Origin: Liolophura sinensis
Taxonomy: Eukaryota; Mollusca; Polyplacophora; Chitonida; Chitonidae
Assembly (NCBI RefSeq): GCF_032854445.1
Contig: NC_088296.1
Location: forward strand, 18,093,485 to 18,157,484
DNA length: 64,000 nt
Direction: 5' to 3'
Shown here: one piece after another, positions 22,990-34,175 of the stretch
Layout: every line of letters begins with the position of its first letter
How positions within the stretch are numbered: position 1 is the first letter of the stretch
Translations under genes and position numbers: made by a program
Notes under the pieces: generated by a model
What the model was told of the DNA's origin: nothing
Database searches by the model: none
The model's input: the letters and a program-made list of their open reading frames with translations, nothing else

Positions 22990-23147
22990 TTCTTGACAGT
23001 GTAAAATAGACAGCCTTATGGAGACATCACTATAGCAAGGCTGAAGATAATGTGTGCAAATCCGTACATAATTGAAACATTCCATTTGCTTTCAGCAACA
23101 TTTACGTGTACACACATTCCTTAGTTTTGACATTATAAACAGTAGGA
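22990..23147. repeat. Segmental repeat, copy B, left part
   Basis: Matches 30455-30610 of copy C (gacagcctta, tgtgcaaatccgtacata, acattccttag). Its continuation resumes at 26905, beyond a SINE fragment, a DNA transposon and another SINE. Confidence 0.75.
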
Positions 23148-23200
23148 TTTATTATTTATTTTATTTTACTGGTGTTTTACGCCGAACTCAGGAATGTGCA
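23148..23200 (-). repeat. SINE family A fragment
   Basis: actggtgttttacgccgaac with an AT-rich left end. It is cut off where the transposon begins, and the transposon may have inserted into it. Confidence 0.8.
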
Positions 23201-23210
23201 CATAATCTTA

Positions 23211-23228
23211 GGGTAGGGCGGGGCAAGA
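23211..23228 (+). repeat. Transposon left TIR
   Basis: 18-bp terminal inverted repeat, pairing with 26509-26526. Confidence 0.9.
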
Positions 23229-23576
23229 AGCCCAGGCGAGGCAAAAAGCCCACCCCACATTTGGAAGTAATGACGTCATCCTCCAGCCCGCGAACTGCTC
23301 AGTTCAAGTGAGGTCGTCAAGGCTGAAAGTCTCATGGAGCGGCAGGTTTGAAGGCGGCGTAGTTTTCCTTCGTCACGGTGAGTGTGAAAATTGACACATT
23401 TTTTGTAAAAACATAGCATGATTATATTACGAAATACAGACTGAAGGAAAAGTCCAATTAACAAGACACTTGGTGTGCAATAAACCCTTGTAATTATGCT
23501 TCGTACGCAGCTGCTCCACAGCAAGAAATATCTGACTGGCCTTGCGCAGTTGAAAAAAATGTTGAACCACGTGGGC

Positions 23577-23659
23577 TGGGGCAAAACGCCCATGCGTGTC
23601 TGGGGCTAAAACGCCCACTGTGTGCGTTTTACCCCAGTGCATGTGCGTTTTGCCCCATC
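23577..23659. repeat. Left subterminal motif cluster of the transposon
   Basis: Four copies of the GGGCAAAACGCCCA motif: two forward (from 23577 and 23601) then two reversed (from 23622 and 23645). Two diverged copies lie beside the TIR at 23220-23255. Confidence 0.85.
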
Positions 23660-24004
23660 AACAGTATTCCCAGTTTAATAAGTTTTTAACGTTAGCGCAA
23701 ATAATATGTGTAGTAAATACCAGTAGTTTGTAATGTATAACCACTACCTAGGGATATACATCTATGTACATATTTACAAATTTCTAAGGTTGGATGACAT
23801 TTGTGATAAAACGGGGCAGCTAGTTTGCGAGGATTGGTAAAAAAGCCTAAACTGTTTTGAATTTGATGAAATGGTATCAAAGGCATCTTTCCGTCTAATA
23901 AAATCTATCTATGGTATACGTGTATATATATAACATATATTTTGGGATGTGTGATACGGCTTATAATGGGAAAATATTTTCTCACGCTTGTTTCAGATTT
24001 CACT

Positions 24005-26043
24005 ATGGTGAGGAAATACAAACGTAAATCCACTAGGGACAATACGGGAACCAACAACTTACTTTGGCTTTGGAAGCAGTGAAAGGGGGTATGCCACTCC
24101 TGCGAGCGTCGAAGGAATTTGATATTCCCCGTAGGACCATAAGACGCCACAGGGATCGACTGGTGGCCAATCCGGGTGTTTTCACGTCTTGGTAGACATC
24201 GTGTTATCCTCACAGAAAATCTCGAGAAAGAACTAAATGACCAAATTCAGTATATGGAAAAGTCTCTCTACGGACTGACCACACAAGACGTTAGAAGACT
24301 CGCCTACGAGCTGGCTGAGGCAGTTGGATTGCAACACCCATTCAGTCATGATCGCAAAATGGCTGGGAAGGACTGGCTTTCAGGATTTCTCACTCGCCAT
24401 CAAAATTTGAGCATTAGAGAACCTCAAGGAACTAATCTCTCCAGGGCGGTTGGGTTCAACAAACCTAAAGTTCAACAGTTTTTCGGTGTGTACAAGGAGT
24501 TGCTTCAATCTGAGGAATTTACACCTGCCCGTGTTTGGAATATGGATGAGACTGGGATAACAAGCGTACATAAGCCAGGGAAAATTCTTGCCACCAAGGG
24601 CGTGAAACAGGTGAGCCGGATGACAAGTGGAGAGCGTGGCAAGACGGTGACTGTGATTTGTGGAATGAATGCTGCAGGCATGTATGTACCCCCTATGCTT
24701 ATTTTCCCCCGAAAGAGGATGGTCGATGCGTTGATGGCCGCGCACCTCCGCAAGCAGTCGGTTATGCAAGCCCAAATGGGTGGACTGACGCAGAACTTTT
24801 TCTCAGGTGGTTGGAGCATTTTGTGAACTTTACAAATGCTTCAAAAGATGTTAAGCAAATAATTATTCTTGATGGTCACCACAGTCACAAAACACTGGCG
24901 GCAGTTACCTACGCACGGGAGCATGGCTTGCATCTTCTAACTCTGCCACCCCACAGTACACACAAGATGCAGCGTTAGACAGGACGTACTTCAAATCCCT
25001 CAAGAGTGGGTATAATGCAGCATGTGACTCGTGGATGGTTGCCAACCCTGGGAAGCGAATTTCATTCTTCGAAATGGCTGCTATATTTGGCAAGGCTTAC
25101 CTGAAGTCGGCAACACCTGAAAAGGCTGTTGGGGGGTTAGCATGTTGCGGAATATGGCCTTTTGATGAGAACATATTTCCAGATAGTGAGTTCGCCGCAG
25201 CTGCAGTGACAGATGAACCTGAACCCCAGAGAGAGACAGCTAATGGACAGGATACACCCATTACAGAATTGACAGGGACTGTCCGTTCTACCGAAAAACA
25301 GCCGAGCGCGGCCATCGGCGAGGAAGAAACTTCTGGTTCTTCGAGTGAAGAAGCTACACAGTTACCACCACCATCTGTACCAGGCCCCAGCACTCAAGAT
25401 GTACCTGGTAATTAACCTCTATGACAGCGTATTTTCTACTAAGTGTGTAGGCCTGCCTAAATGACTGTGTTTTGCAACATACAGGGAGTCTTCTGTCTAA
25501 ACTATACTTAATTTGTCTGGTTCATATATTGTTGAAAGTTATATTGTTGTCTTGAGAGTGAATGGGCGCCTTTGTTTATTTCAGGCTCAACAGCACTGCA
25601 GAACTTAATTCGAAGCTTGTCACCGACTCCAAAGCTAGCAACCTCGCGAGCAAGGAAGAGGAAAGCTGAAGGGGTGCGGCACTGTTAACCTCATCTCCGT
25701 ACAAGGCAATGCTGGAAGAGAAACAATCTTCAAAAGATGGCAAGGGTAAGAGGGGTAGGAGAGCTGCCGTCAATAGCTCAGGAAAGAAGAATGGCAAGGG
25801 AAATGTGAAGGGAAAAGGGACTGTGGAAAAGACAAAGGACGCCTGTGAAGACAGCAGCGACGAAGACGAAGTATGGCCTTGTTTGATTTGTGGGGAGCCT
25901 TTCTCCAATTCCAAATCAAGGGAAATTTGGGTGAGTGTGTAACATGTCTGCAATGGGCACATGAAGAATGTACAAACGGGGAAAAGGTGTTTTTATGTCC
26001 GAACTGTGAATCTGACCAGGATTCAGAAGATTCAAGTGATTAA
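24005..26043 (+). pseudogene. Pogo/Tigger-like transposase pseudogene with C-terminal PHD-like finger
   Basis: Starts MVRKYKRKSTRDN at 24005 with a psq-type helix-turn-helix (LRASKEFDIPRRTIRRHRDR), then a CENP-B-type HTH (about 24190-24500, including GKDWLSGFLTRH). The DDE core follows: NMDETG near 24539, ILDGHHSH near 24865, and PHSTHKMQ near 24950 leading to a third-Asp region (LDRTYFKSLK). A probable intron (gtaatt at 25409 to tttatttcag ending at 25584) precedes a basic Lys-rich tail and a zinc finger (CLICGEPFS, then CVTCLQWAHEEC and FLCPNC), stop TAA 26041-26043. Reading breaks occur near 24050, 24190, 24735, 24974, 25672 and 25935, so no intact protein is made. These elements transpose by cut and paste at TA sites. 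Confidence 0.88.
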
Positions 26044-26269
26044 ACGAGATTCAGCCAATTTAACCAGAATGTTTTCAGTCGATTCAACAAGTTTTTGGGG
26101 TTTTTTTGGATGAACTGAATGTACTTTTTGTTTGTCATTACAAGACCGCCATTAGATACAATTTCCTGTAATGCCTGAGGATTTCTGAATAGAGCAAAAA
26201 TACTGGTATTGTATCCGACAAGAGTGGTATGCTTATGATGAATGATTATTCCAGTCTGGGGTGTTGAAA

Positions 26270-26344
26270 GGTAAAACGCCCACCGTGGGCATTTTGCCCC
26301 AGCTTGTGGGCGTTTTGCCTCAACACCTGAGGCAAAACGCCCAC
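26270..26344. repeat. Right subterminal motif cluster of the transposon
   Basis: Four copies of the same motif: forward (26270), reversed (26286), reversed (26307), forward (26328). Likely transposase-binding sites by analogy with other elements; this is inferred. Confidence 0.85.
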
Positions 26345-26508
26345 TTTGTGTTGATAATGTTCAGGTCTCTATACCGCCTAAAGAAAGGCTATTACCTATA
26401 TGCCATTGGGCACGTACAGGATTACGCTATAGGCTATCTCTGTGTGGAATGGTTTTTCATTTAGCAGAGATGTTGTGGATACAGAGCCATTTGCGCTTAG
26501 GGTGTGCG

Positions 26509-26526
26509 TCTTGCCCCACCCTACCC
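26509..26526 (-). repeat. Transposon right TIR
   Basis: Reverse complement of the left TIR with a single C/T difference; a TA follows. Confidence 0.9.
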
Positions 26527-26651
26527 TAAAAATGTTGGCCTTCGCAATGGCCGTTATTTACAGAGTAGGCCTACGGTTTTTAACCGCCGCTAATCGGATG
26601 GCTCACAGATCAACGGTCGTAACAATTTACCCCTAAGAATATTTAATCATT

Positions 26652-26893
26652 TATTTGATTCGTCTTTTATGCCGTATTCAAGAATACTTCACTTATACGA
26701 TGGCGGCCAGCAATATGGTAGGAATAAATCGGCGCACGGGGGAAGCCCACGACCACCGGATAATGCATACCCACATACGGCCTGAGAGGAAGGCAGCATG
26801 AGCTGGACTTGAACCCACAGCAATCGCATTGGCGGGAGGCTTCATGGTCACTGAGCCGTTCTGTTGTGCTAATACCCACGGGCACGGAGGCCC
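26652..26893 (-). repeat. SINE family A, full length, minus orientation
   Basis: Tail gattcgtcttttatgccgta, body acgatggcggccagcaatat, reversed head ending near gcacggaggcccc. Confidence 0.9.
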
Positions 26894-26904
26894 CTATGAG
26901 CAAC

Positions 26905-27445
26905 TGATATAGGATAGGCCTATCATATAACAGACGGACTGACGTACATGGATTACGAGAACGCTTGTACCCTTAACAGGATTTTTTTACTATCACAGTT
27001 GTTACATTTTGACCAGACAGTCGAACGTTGTAAGTAAAAAACAGCGATCCATATAGGTATTCGGATATATATAAGATATTCGGACTTTGTGTGGCATAGG
27101 CTGCACGTCACCGCCAGTAATCGACCTTCAGCATAACTGCTCACTATCGCCTGTATGTATAGTGGCAAGATCGACACAAATAAACAGTATATGAACCTGA
27201 ATAAAAATCAGTCGTTTTCGCTGATACGCAAATATCGACTATTAGGGGTCCACACATAGGCCGACATGGTTGATGTTAAAGTCTATAAAAGGAAGCTCCC
27301 CTTCGTATATCTACGTTGTGTCGATTTGAGGACGGCAAGACCCATTAAACTGTCTCTGTCAGTCGGTGATACGATCAAGTAAAGACTACTCCTTAACCTG
27401 AGTGATCGTTTCCATCCAAACTACAGATAATCGTCTTACAGAACC
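26905..27445. repeat. Segmental repeat, copy B, right part
   Basis: Matches 30615-31390 of copy C: cctatcatataacagacgg, ctgacgtacatg, gccagtaatcgaccttca, acgatcaagtaaagac. Relative to C it lacks the splice-donor-bearing end. It contains a TATA-like tctataaaagg at about 27281. Confidence 0.8.
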
Positions 27446-27639
27446 AGCATAATGAGGTTAGGCTATAGCTACAATAGTTGCCCATTGAATTTAAGCTGCA
27501 ATACCCTCGTGGGATCTCCGGGCAGAAAAGAATAGGACCGCAGTTTTCTTGGCAAGCTTGTCGTAACCGTGTGGCCTCGGTGAAATATAATGGACTCACA
27601 TCTCCGATATTTGTATGAGGGGCCCATAGAGGAGTATGT

Positions 27640-28070
27640 CTACCTGTTTGTCCTGGGTTGCGACCCTTAATTCAAGACAACGATCTTGCGAGATATTCAA
27701 GCTCAACAGTCACTTCTGCTCTTACTGATTTACAGACTCAAAATCGGATTTGCCCAGTTTGACCAATCGGTTGGAGCGGATATGCTCCGAACTAAAATCA
27801 CAAGGGGGTTGTAAATGTCAAACGACTGACAACATAAAAGTGACAGTAATAGCAAACTCATTAGGTACTCATCGACATTTAATAACCTCTCTTTTCCTCA
27901 GTCGATCTCACTTTGCCGGTACAGTGCCCAAGTACAACCTATACATACCTAATCCGTCCAAGTGCTTTACATGCCAAACGTTGGGCATGGTAATGGCCAA
28001 TGTAGAAATAAATTGTTTTGCTTCCGATGTGCAGGAGAAGGCCATAGGGGTTTGCCTCTACTAAGACAAT
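27640..28070 (+). pseudogene. Non-LTR retrotransposon ORF1 (gag-like) fragment, copy B
   Basis: Encodes NRLERICSELKSQGG, then a spacer, then VPKYNLYIPNPSKCFTCQTL leading into a CCHC zinc knuckle (CX2CX4HX4C) and a second partial knuckle (CFRCAGEGH). A one-base frameshift falls between the first Cys pair and the His. The IPNP-x-x-CF-x-CQ signature before tandem CCHC knuckles is typical of ORF1 proteins of several animal LINE clades. No reverse transcriptase is seen nearby, so this is a truncated relic. Confidence 0.75.
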
Positions 28071-28423
28071 AAATGTTAAAATTGCGACGAAGCCTATATG
28101 GCCTCCTCTATCGACTGTTTTTCTTTATTTATAAAAGAGAAACAGGTCACTACCTTGAAAGTTCTAAAGCCATACAACTTTTCAAGAAGCACATCGCCTC
28201 ATCTCTTCCTCGAGCACTGTCCTGAAAACTTCATTCGCCAATGTGGTCAAGAGAGTATCAACATTTATTGACACCCAAATATCACTGACTTGCCAATTAT
28301 TGTGACGGTAAACCTAAAACAATATTTGTGAAAGAATTAACTAACCTGTCAATAAAACTACGTCTACATCGGGCTCTGCACTCAATCAAGACATCACTGG
28401 GCCTAAGTTTCTTAATATCTCGA

Positions 28424-28560
28424 GGCCTCCGTGGCCGAGGTGGTTAGTGTGCCAGCGCGACTCAATGACCCAGGGGGATCTCACCAATGCGCTTTCTGTG
28501 AATTCAAGTGAATTTCTATGGTGAGAGGAAACCGGGAGAAACACACGACCATCCGCAGCC
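28424..28560 (+). repeat. Rearranged SINE family A
   Basis: Head ggcctccgtggccgaggtgg is followed by a minus-like body piece ending cgaccatccgcag; the internal order differs from the family consensus. Confidence 0.65.
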
Positions 28561-28967
28561 GTAATAGGCTTGAATCCCTAGGCTCGAGCCCCTGTTTTTT
28601 CTGTTCGAATTATTATTATTCTAGGCGGTTTGGTGATACATTTTATGAGAAAACGCCAAGTGATACATCCCTGAAACTTCCGTATGTTTTAGGAATGTAT
28701 CTGAAGTTGTGCTTTTTGGCTTTTGGTGACATTTAAACAAATCTTCTTCTCCAGAACGGCTGATGCGTTTGAGCTAAAAAGTAAACTGCATTTGCACAAA
28801 TCCTAGGTACATTCAGGGTGATAACGAAAACTTTCTCCTTTGAAAATTGTACAAGCTCGCTATTGAGTGAAAATGTCATGTGACTCAAACACAGTGAGAA
28901 CGTGAGAAAATGAATCAGACGTACACGAAACCCACAAAGTGCCCCAAAATGTGTTAGATGTATGTTC

Positions 28968-29282
28968 CAGAAACCACTAATGAACACAAAACACATCCGA
29001 CATACATGTACAAGAAACCACTAATGAACACAAAACACATCCGACAACATGTACAAGAAACCACTAGTGAACACAAAACACATCCGACACACATGTACAA
29101 GAAACCACTAGTGAAAACACAAAAACACATCCGACACACATGTACAAGAAACCACTAGTGAACACAAAACACATCCGACAACATGTACAAGAAACCACTA
29201 GTGAACACAAAACACATCCGACAACATGGACAAGAAACCACTAGTGAACACAAAACACATCCGACACACATGTACAAGAAAC
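28968..29282. repeat. 44-bp minisatellite, about 7 copies
   Basis: The unit contains caagaaaccactagtgaaca and aaaacacatccgac; units vary by a few bases. Confidence 0.93.
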
Positions 29283-30179
29283 CCAAAGGCAATACAAGAT
29301 GAATGCCATTGTTTTGTTGTTTTACTGCTTATTAATATTGTAACAAACAAACAAACAAACAAAAAGAGCACATAGTCATATGTGTTGAAGTGATCATGTT
29401 ATATCTGTAACAACCTAAGGGCTTTACGTGTTTCAGTTACTTAGTTTCCTCCAGATTACGTTTCCACCCGTCAACATGATTTTGTACTCAGTGTTATGAG
29501 GTAATCACCAAAAGTCTTCAAAGTACCACTCACTGGCTAACCAGAAAAGATTTATTCCTTTCTAAAGCTAATTTGTTTTTGTTCACCCATATAATTGCTT
29601 TCTTATTTTCCGCCATAAAACCAACCAGTTAAATGATGATAGAGTGTTGCGGTGTTTGCTTACACAGTATCCCTTTCTTCAAGAAACAGTTGATTCATGT
29701 GATGAAAGTTTGTAGGCCGAGGAGGTTAAATATAAAATCGTTAACTCTCAGTTACTTTAAACAATTTTCTAAGTTATGTATCTTCTACAAACAACATACA
29801 TTCTTTAGCAATCCATTCAAGTAAGTGCCAATTTTCCGGAGTGAGTTATCTCCCAAAACATTTCCAGCCATATATGGGGGTAACATATAACACTTTCTGT
29901 CACTATTGCAATTTTCTTTCAAAAGCATTGTAAGACATACAACAGTATGTGCGCCTCGCTTGCCTCGGAGATCCCCTTCTGCTCAGTTAGATATATGGCG
30001 AGTTTCGCTATTGTCATGCTATAAATAGCAATGTGTGAAAACGACTCTCGACATATAAAAAGTAGGGGGAAAAAACAAGACAAGTCGTCAGACGCAATGT
30101 TGGGAATTGAACATTTTGATAATAGGGTTAAACATATGGTCTACAGTGCTATTACGTTTACATTTTAAAGACACCCCCC

Positions 30180-31480
30180 AAATCCTGATTTGAGATATGT
30201 AACCTCACTCAAGTAAAATGTAAAAGTAGGTCAGCGTCCCTTCACAAAGACAACTCTAGGTAATCTATTAGCATGCCTACATAAAGATATTCGGCTGCCC
30301 TGACTGGATTAGCTACATCAGCAGACATAGCCTCGCCCAGTGCTCACGGACAATGGAGGTTGCAACTTAGCTGGAGCTGTCTGTGTGAAGAGTGTGGAGT
30401 TAATAATACATGTAGCCTCTTAATTATGGATACATATACATCTGACTCTTAAAATTGTAAAACAGACAGCCTTACCGGGACTTTATCTGTCTACATTATA
30501 GTTAGGCTGAAAATAATCTGTGCAAATCCGTACACAGTCTTAAGATTCGCTTTACTTTAGCACCATTTACGTATACAGACATTCCTTAGCTTTGACGTCA
30601 TAATCAATTGATATAGGCTATCATATAACAGACGGGCTGACGTACATGAAATAGAAGAACTGTATACCCTAATCATCCATTTTTGATTACCACAGTTTTA
30701 TATTTGGAGCGGAAAGCCGAACATTGTTAAGTAAAGAATAACGACAGCGATACATGACTAAGGCAATACGTTCGGGCTTTGTGTACAACAGGCGACACGT
30801 CCCCGCCAGTAATCGACCTTCAACATAACTATGCATAAGGCCTTTTATGTCAAAGCTTCAGAAACTCAATAAAGTAGAGGCCTCCCATCACCGTGTATAT
30901 ATACATGTACATGTCGTGACAAGATCAACATACTTAAACAGCATGACCCTGAACCCAATCCAGTTGTTATTCAGAATGTTTATCGACAGTGTTACAGGTT
31001 CACACACAGGCTGAGGGTAGATCCTATACAAAGACACGCCCCTGTCGTCAGTCTGGAATTAACATCACTGCCTTTTTTTACCTAATTCTGCTGAAACCAT
31101 GGTGCTAGGGGGCTTGTGATTTGCTACTATACACGCATTTACTTGAACAGTTCGAATAAAGGCCTGACTGAGGTAAATTGACAGGGGCCGTATTTCATCG
31201 GTTAGGTTTGACCATTTGTCAGCTATCACACTGTCGTCGCTGTTCTGGTTTGTCTCTCTGTTCTGTACGTCTTATTAATGTGGAGATGTGAGGATGACTC
31301 CACCAACTAAGCAGTGTCTGACAGTCGGTAAAACGATCAAGTAAAGACAACTCCCTAGCTTGACAAGTATTTCCACCCCAAATATACCTACCCCGTCTTA
31401 AATGACTTACCTGTCCACACAAATACCACCGTGCTTTACAAATTGACAACGCTGAGCAGACTGGAATATAAAATACTTAG
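30180..31480. repeat. Segmental repeat, copy C
   Basis: Most continuous of the three copies; it contains all blocks of A and B in order. Toward its right end a 50-nt exon-like piece (about 31410-31459, minus strand) keeps acceptor and donor. Confidence 0.8.
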
Positions 31481-31532
31481 TTCTGAAAATTGGACGTGAT
31501 CTATGCAAGTGAGATAAATCGCTCATGATGTT

Positions 31533-31594
31533 TGTCATATAAGTGAAATATTCTTGAGTACATAGTAAAACAGCAATCAAAAAAATAAATAAAC
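31533..31594 (+). repeat. SINE family A tail
   Basis: cataagtgaaatattcttga-type motif and a diverged tail, then (AAAT)n. Confidence 0.8.
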
Positions 31595-31601
31595 AATGAT
31601 T

Positions 31602-31712
31602 CTACAGTCAACTCTATATATGCGTTGTTTGAGAGCCTCACTGGCGATGCCATCATGAAATACCTGAGGGCCATTGGCCTATATCATAAAATATAAATTC
31701 TAATTATCAGTA
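31602..31712 (+). repeat. Direct repeat flanking ORF1 fragment, left
   Basis: About 110 bp closely matching 32192-32305 (cagtcaactctatatatgc, ccattggcctatatcataaa). Confidence 0.85.
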
Positions 31713-31739
31713 ACCATGTGTGTGTGTCATTATATTATA

Positions 31740-31918
31740 TACCTGTTTGCTGTGGGTTGCGATCCTTAATGGAAGAGATTAGTCTCGCGAGATTTTTAAG
31801 AACAACACTGCACATGACCCTTGCTTAGATAGAGACGGGAGGTTGGATTGGTCCAACTCGACCAATCGCCTGGAGCAGATGCACTCCGCACTAAAATCTC
31901 ACGAGGTTGTAAATGTCA

Positions 31919-31992
<74 letters not shown>

Positions 31993-32180
31993 ACAGTAAC
32001 AGCAAACTCAACAAGTACTTATCGACATTTAATAAACCTTATGGTCTTCAGTCGATCTCAATTTGGCCACAGGACGTCCATGTAGACATGCACATACCTA
32101 ATCCGACTAGGTGTTTTACATGTCAATGACGGCAATGATCAATGTAGAAAACAAAATGGTTTTCTTCCCAAATGCTGGTG
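31740..32180 (+). pseudogene. Non-LTR retrotransposon ORF1 fragment, copy C
   Basis: Parallel to 27640-28070: NRLEQMHSALKSHE, then IPNPTRCFTCQ followed at once by a stop. A 65-bp (TA)n tract (31921-31986) has expanded inside the coding relic. Confidence 0.7.
31921..31986. repeat. (TA)n microsatellite
   Basis: Uninterrupted TA dinucleotides, inside the ORF1 relic. Confidence 0.97.
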
Positions 32181-32191
32181 ATATTCGACAT

Positions 32192-32305
32192 TCTACACAG
32201 TCAACTCTATATATGCTTTGTTTGACAGCATCCCTGGCGATGCCATCATAAAATAATTGAGCGCCATTGGCCTATATCATAAAATATAAATTCCAATTAT
32301 CGGTA
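32192..32305 (+). repeat. Direct repeat flanking ORF1 fragment, right
   Basis: Partner of 31602-31712 in the same orientation; the pair brackets the ORF1 relic. Confidence 0.85.
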
Positions 32306-32329
32306 TATAGATGTGAGTGTGTGTCTATA

Positions 32330-32330
<1 letters not shown>

Positions 32331-32390
<60 letters not shown>
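32331..32390. repeat. (TA)n microsatellite
   Basis: Uninterrupted TA run immediately left of repeat D copy 2. Confidence 0.97.
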
Positions 32391-32393
<3 letters not shown>

Positions 32394-32763
32394 GGGATGA
32401 GACTGAACAAAATACAAAAACGCTGTCAATTCACATACAGGCTGATTGATATATATTTCCAAATTATGACATTCAGTATAATAACGTCAGCAGTACTGTA
32501 TACTGTATGTCGCATATGTGTAAAACGTCAACAGTTTCAGTAGTGATATTCCTACAATATACCCCAGCCACAACGTATGTTTGCCGACTTGTAAATGTAT
32601 GGCATATGAAGAACATAGACATTCACGTTGACGATGGTACACATGCACATGTCATAAAGAACATTATTGTCTACATATACAACACAAAGAATAATGTAAA
32701 TACAGTTTAAATTTGTCCGAATCAATCTGCTGAATTAAAACAGAGCATGCCTATATATGGGAG
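32391..32763 (+). repeat. Dispersed repeat D, copy 2
   Basis: Aligns with 9889-10428 and lacks that copy's internal (TA)n and extra 105 bases, so it is closer to the ancestral form. Confidence 0.8.
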
Positions 32764-33919
32764 ATACACAAGTATAGATGATATGTGAACAAAAGATATT
32801 TGATTACATGTAAAAAGATACTTGGCATACATGTTGATATTTACCGCAGCTTTACCGAAAGCCTTGTCTTCATGCTTGGCACAAAAGTATATCCGAAAAT
32901 AAACGGGTTTTCCTCGGTGAAATAATATAGACGGGTATGGCATAAAAGCGAACGTTACCCAGCGACTTATGTGAAACTGTGTGTGCAAAACGGGTGTTGT
33001 GGAAGAGACACCTGTGTGCAACACTAGAAAATGGGCACGTGTCCAACGTGTGTGGGGTGGGGGGTGAGTTAAGTATGAAATTAGTTGAAATCTAAAATAA
33101 CGAGCACAACATAATTTTCTGTGATCTATATCGATGGAACCCAAAAAACAAATTGTGTGGTTTACATTGTAAGGTTTTAGCGGTAACACCGAGATCATTT
33201 GTAGCTTACTATATTGATCAAATAATAGATATGGTAGACCTATACCCACGAGTAAACTGTGGTCATCTTCAATTCACAACATCCTGAGACATCTTACCGA
33301 GCTTTCAACATATATTTGCATAGTTTATCGTTGAAATACACATACATCTTGCAGTTCCTAAATTACCATCATCACAGTTTATCCGAGCAGTACAATACAC
33401 AACAGGAATAAATGAAGAAAAACGAACTACACATGCCTATTAAACGATGGAGAGGTGGACACAACTCCCTAGGTCATACAATTAATCCTATTTTTCGTTG
33501 ACTTGCGATTTCAAATAAAGACGTGTGAGCATCTCTTCTTTTTTCTAAAAAAAGCAAATTTGTGCTGAGAGGAATTCCCAAGAAAAACGCCAAAAAAAAA
33601 AAAGAAAAAAAAAATCCACCCCTGATACTCCAACCAGAGCCAGAGCCGACAATTTATACAGTTACTGTACGTCAACATATTCAAGTGATGTTCAAGAGGC
33701 GCGTTTCAAAAAGAATATAAAATACCTGTATCTATATTTGTGCGTCCACAACGGGAACTCCAAAGCTATAAATTCCCTAAAATTAGAATAGTACTAACAG
33801 AGACATGAGTTTACGTGAACACTCTTGCTTAATACAGAACACAGGTTAATTATCAATATCTAAACACTGTAAGTGTTCGCAGTGGAAGTCCAGGTAAAAT
33901 AACTGCCTACGAATTGAAG

Positions 33920-34175
33920 GGCCTCCGTGGCTCAGTTAGCGCTAGCGCTAGCGCAGCGTAATGAACCAGGAGCCTCTCACCAATGTGGTCGCTCTGAGTT
34001 CAAGTCTAGCTCATGCTGGCTTCCTCTCCGGCTGTACGTGGGAAGGTCCCTCAGCAACCTGCAGATGGTCGTGGGTTTCTCCCAGGCTCTGTCCAGATTC
34101 CTCCCACCATAATGCTCACCGCCTTCGGATATGTTAAATATTCTCCGGTAGGGCGTAAAACACCAATCAAGAATA
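33920..34175 (+). repeat. SINE family A, full length
   Basis: Head ggcctccgtggctcagttag with an expanded gctagc run, B-box-like gagttcaagtc, body, and tail gggcgtaaaacaccaatcaa. Confidence 0.95.

Larger units (their letters stand above)
23211..26526 (+). mobile_element. Pogo/Tigger-like DNA transposon, 3.3 kb
   Basis: Terminal inverted repeats GGGTAGGGCGGGGCAAGA (23211-23228) and its near-perfect complement (26509-26526, one mismatch), flanked by TA at 23209-23210 and 26527-26528, the target duplication typical of the Tc1/mariner/pogo superfamily. It encodes a broken CENP-B/Jerky-type DDE transposase. Inside each end lie clusters of a GGGCAAAACGCCCA motif. It lies within segmental copy B. 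It is non-autonomous now because of several frameshifts. Confidence 0.92.
28071..30179. other. Repeat-rich interval without a recognised gene
   Basis: Holds a SINE-A head (28424-28500), a 44-bp minisatellite (28968-29282), (ACAA)n at 29341-29363, and unremarkable AT-rich DNA to the start of copy C. Confidence 0.55.

Noticed and set aside
27281-27292. TATA box of a gene
   Set aside because: tctataaaagg is a good match but lies in a segmental repeat whose other copies lack it, and no gene start follows.
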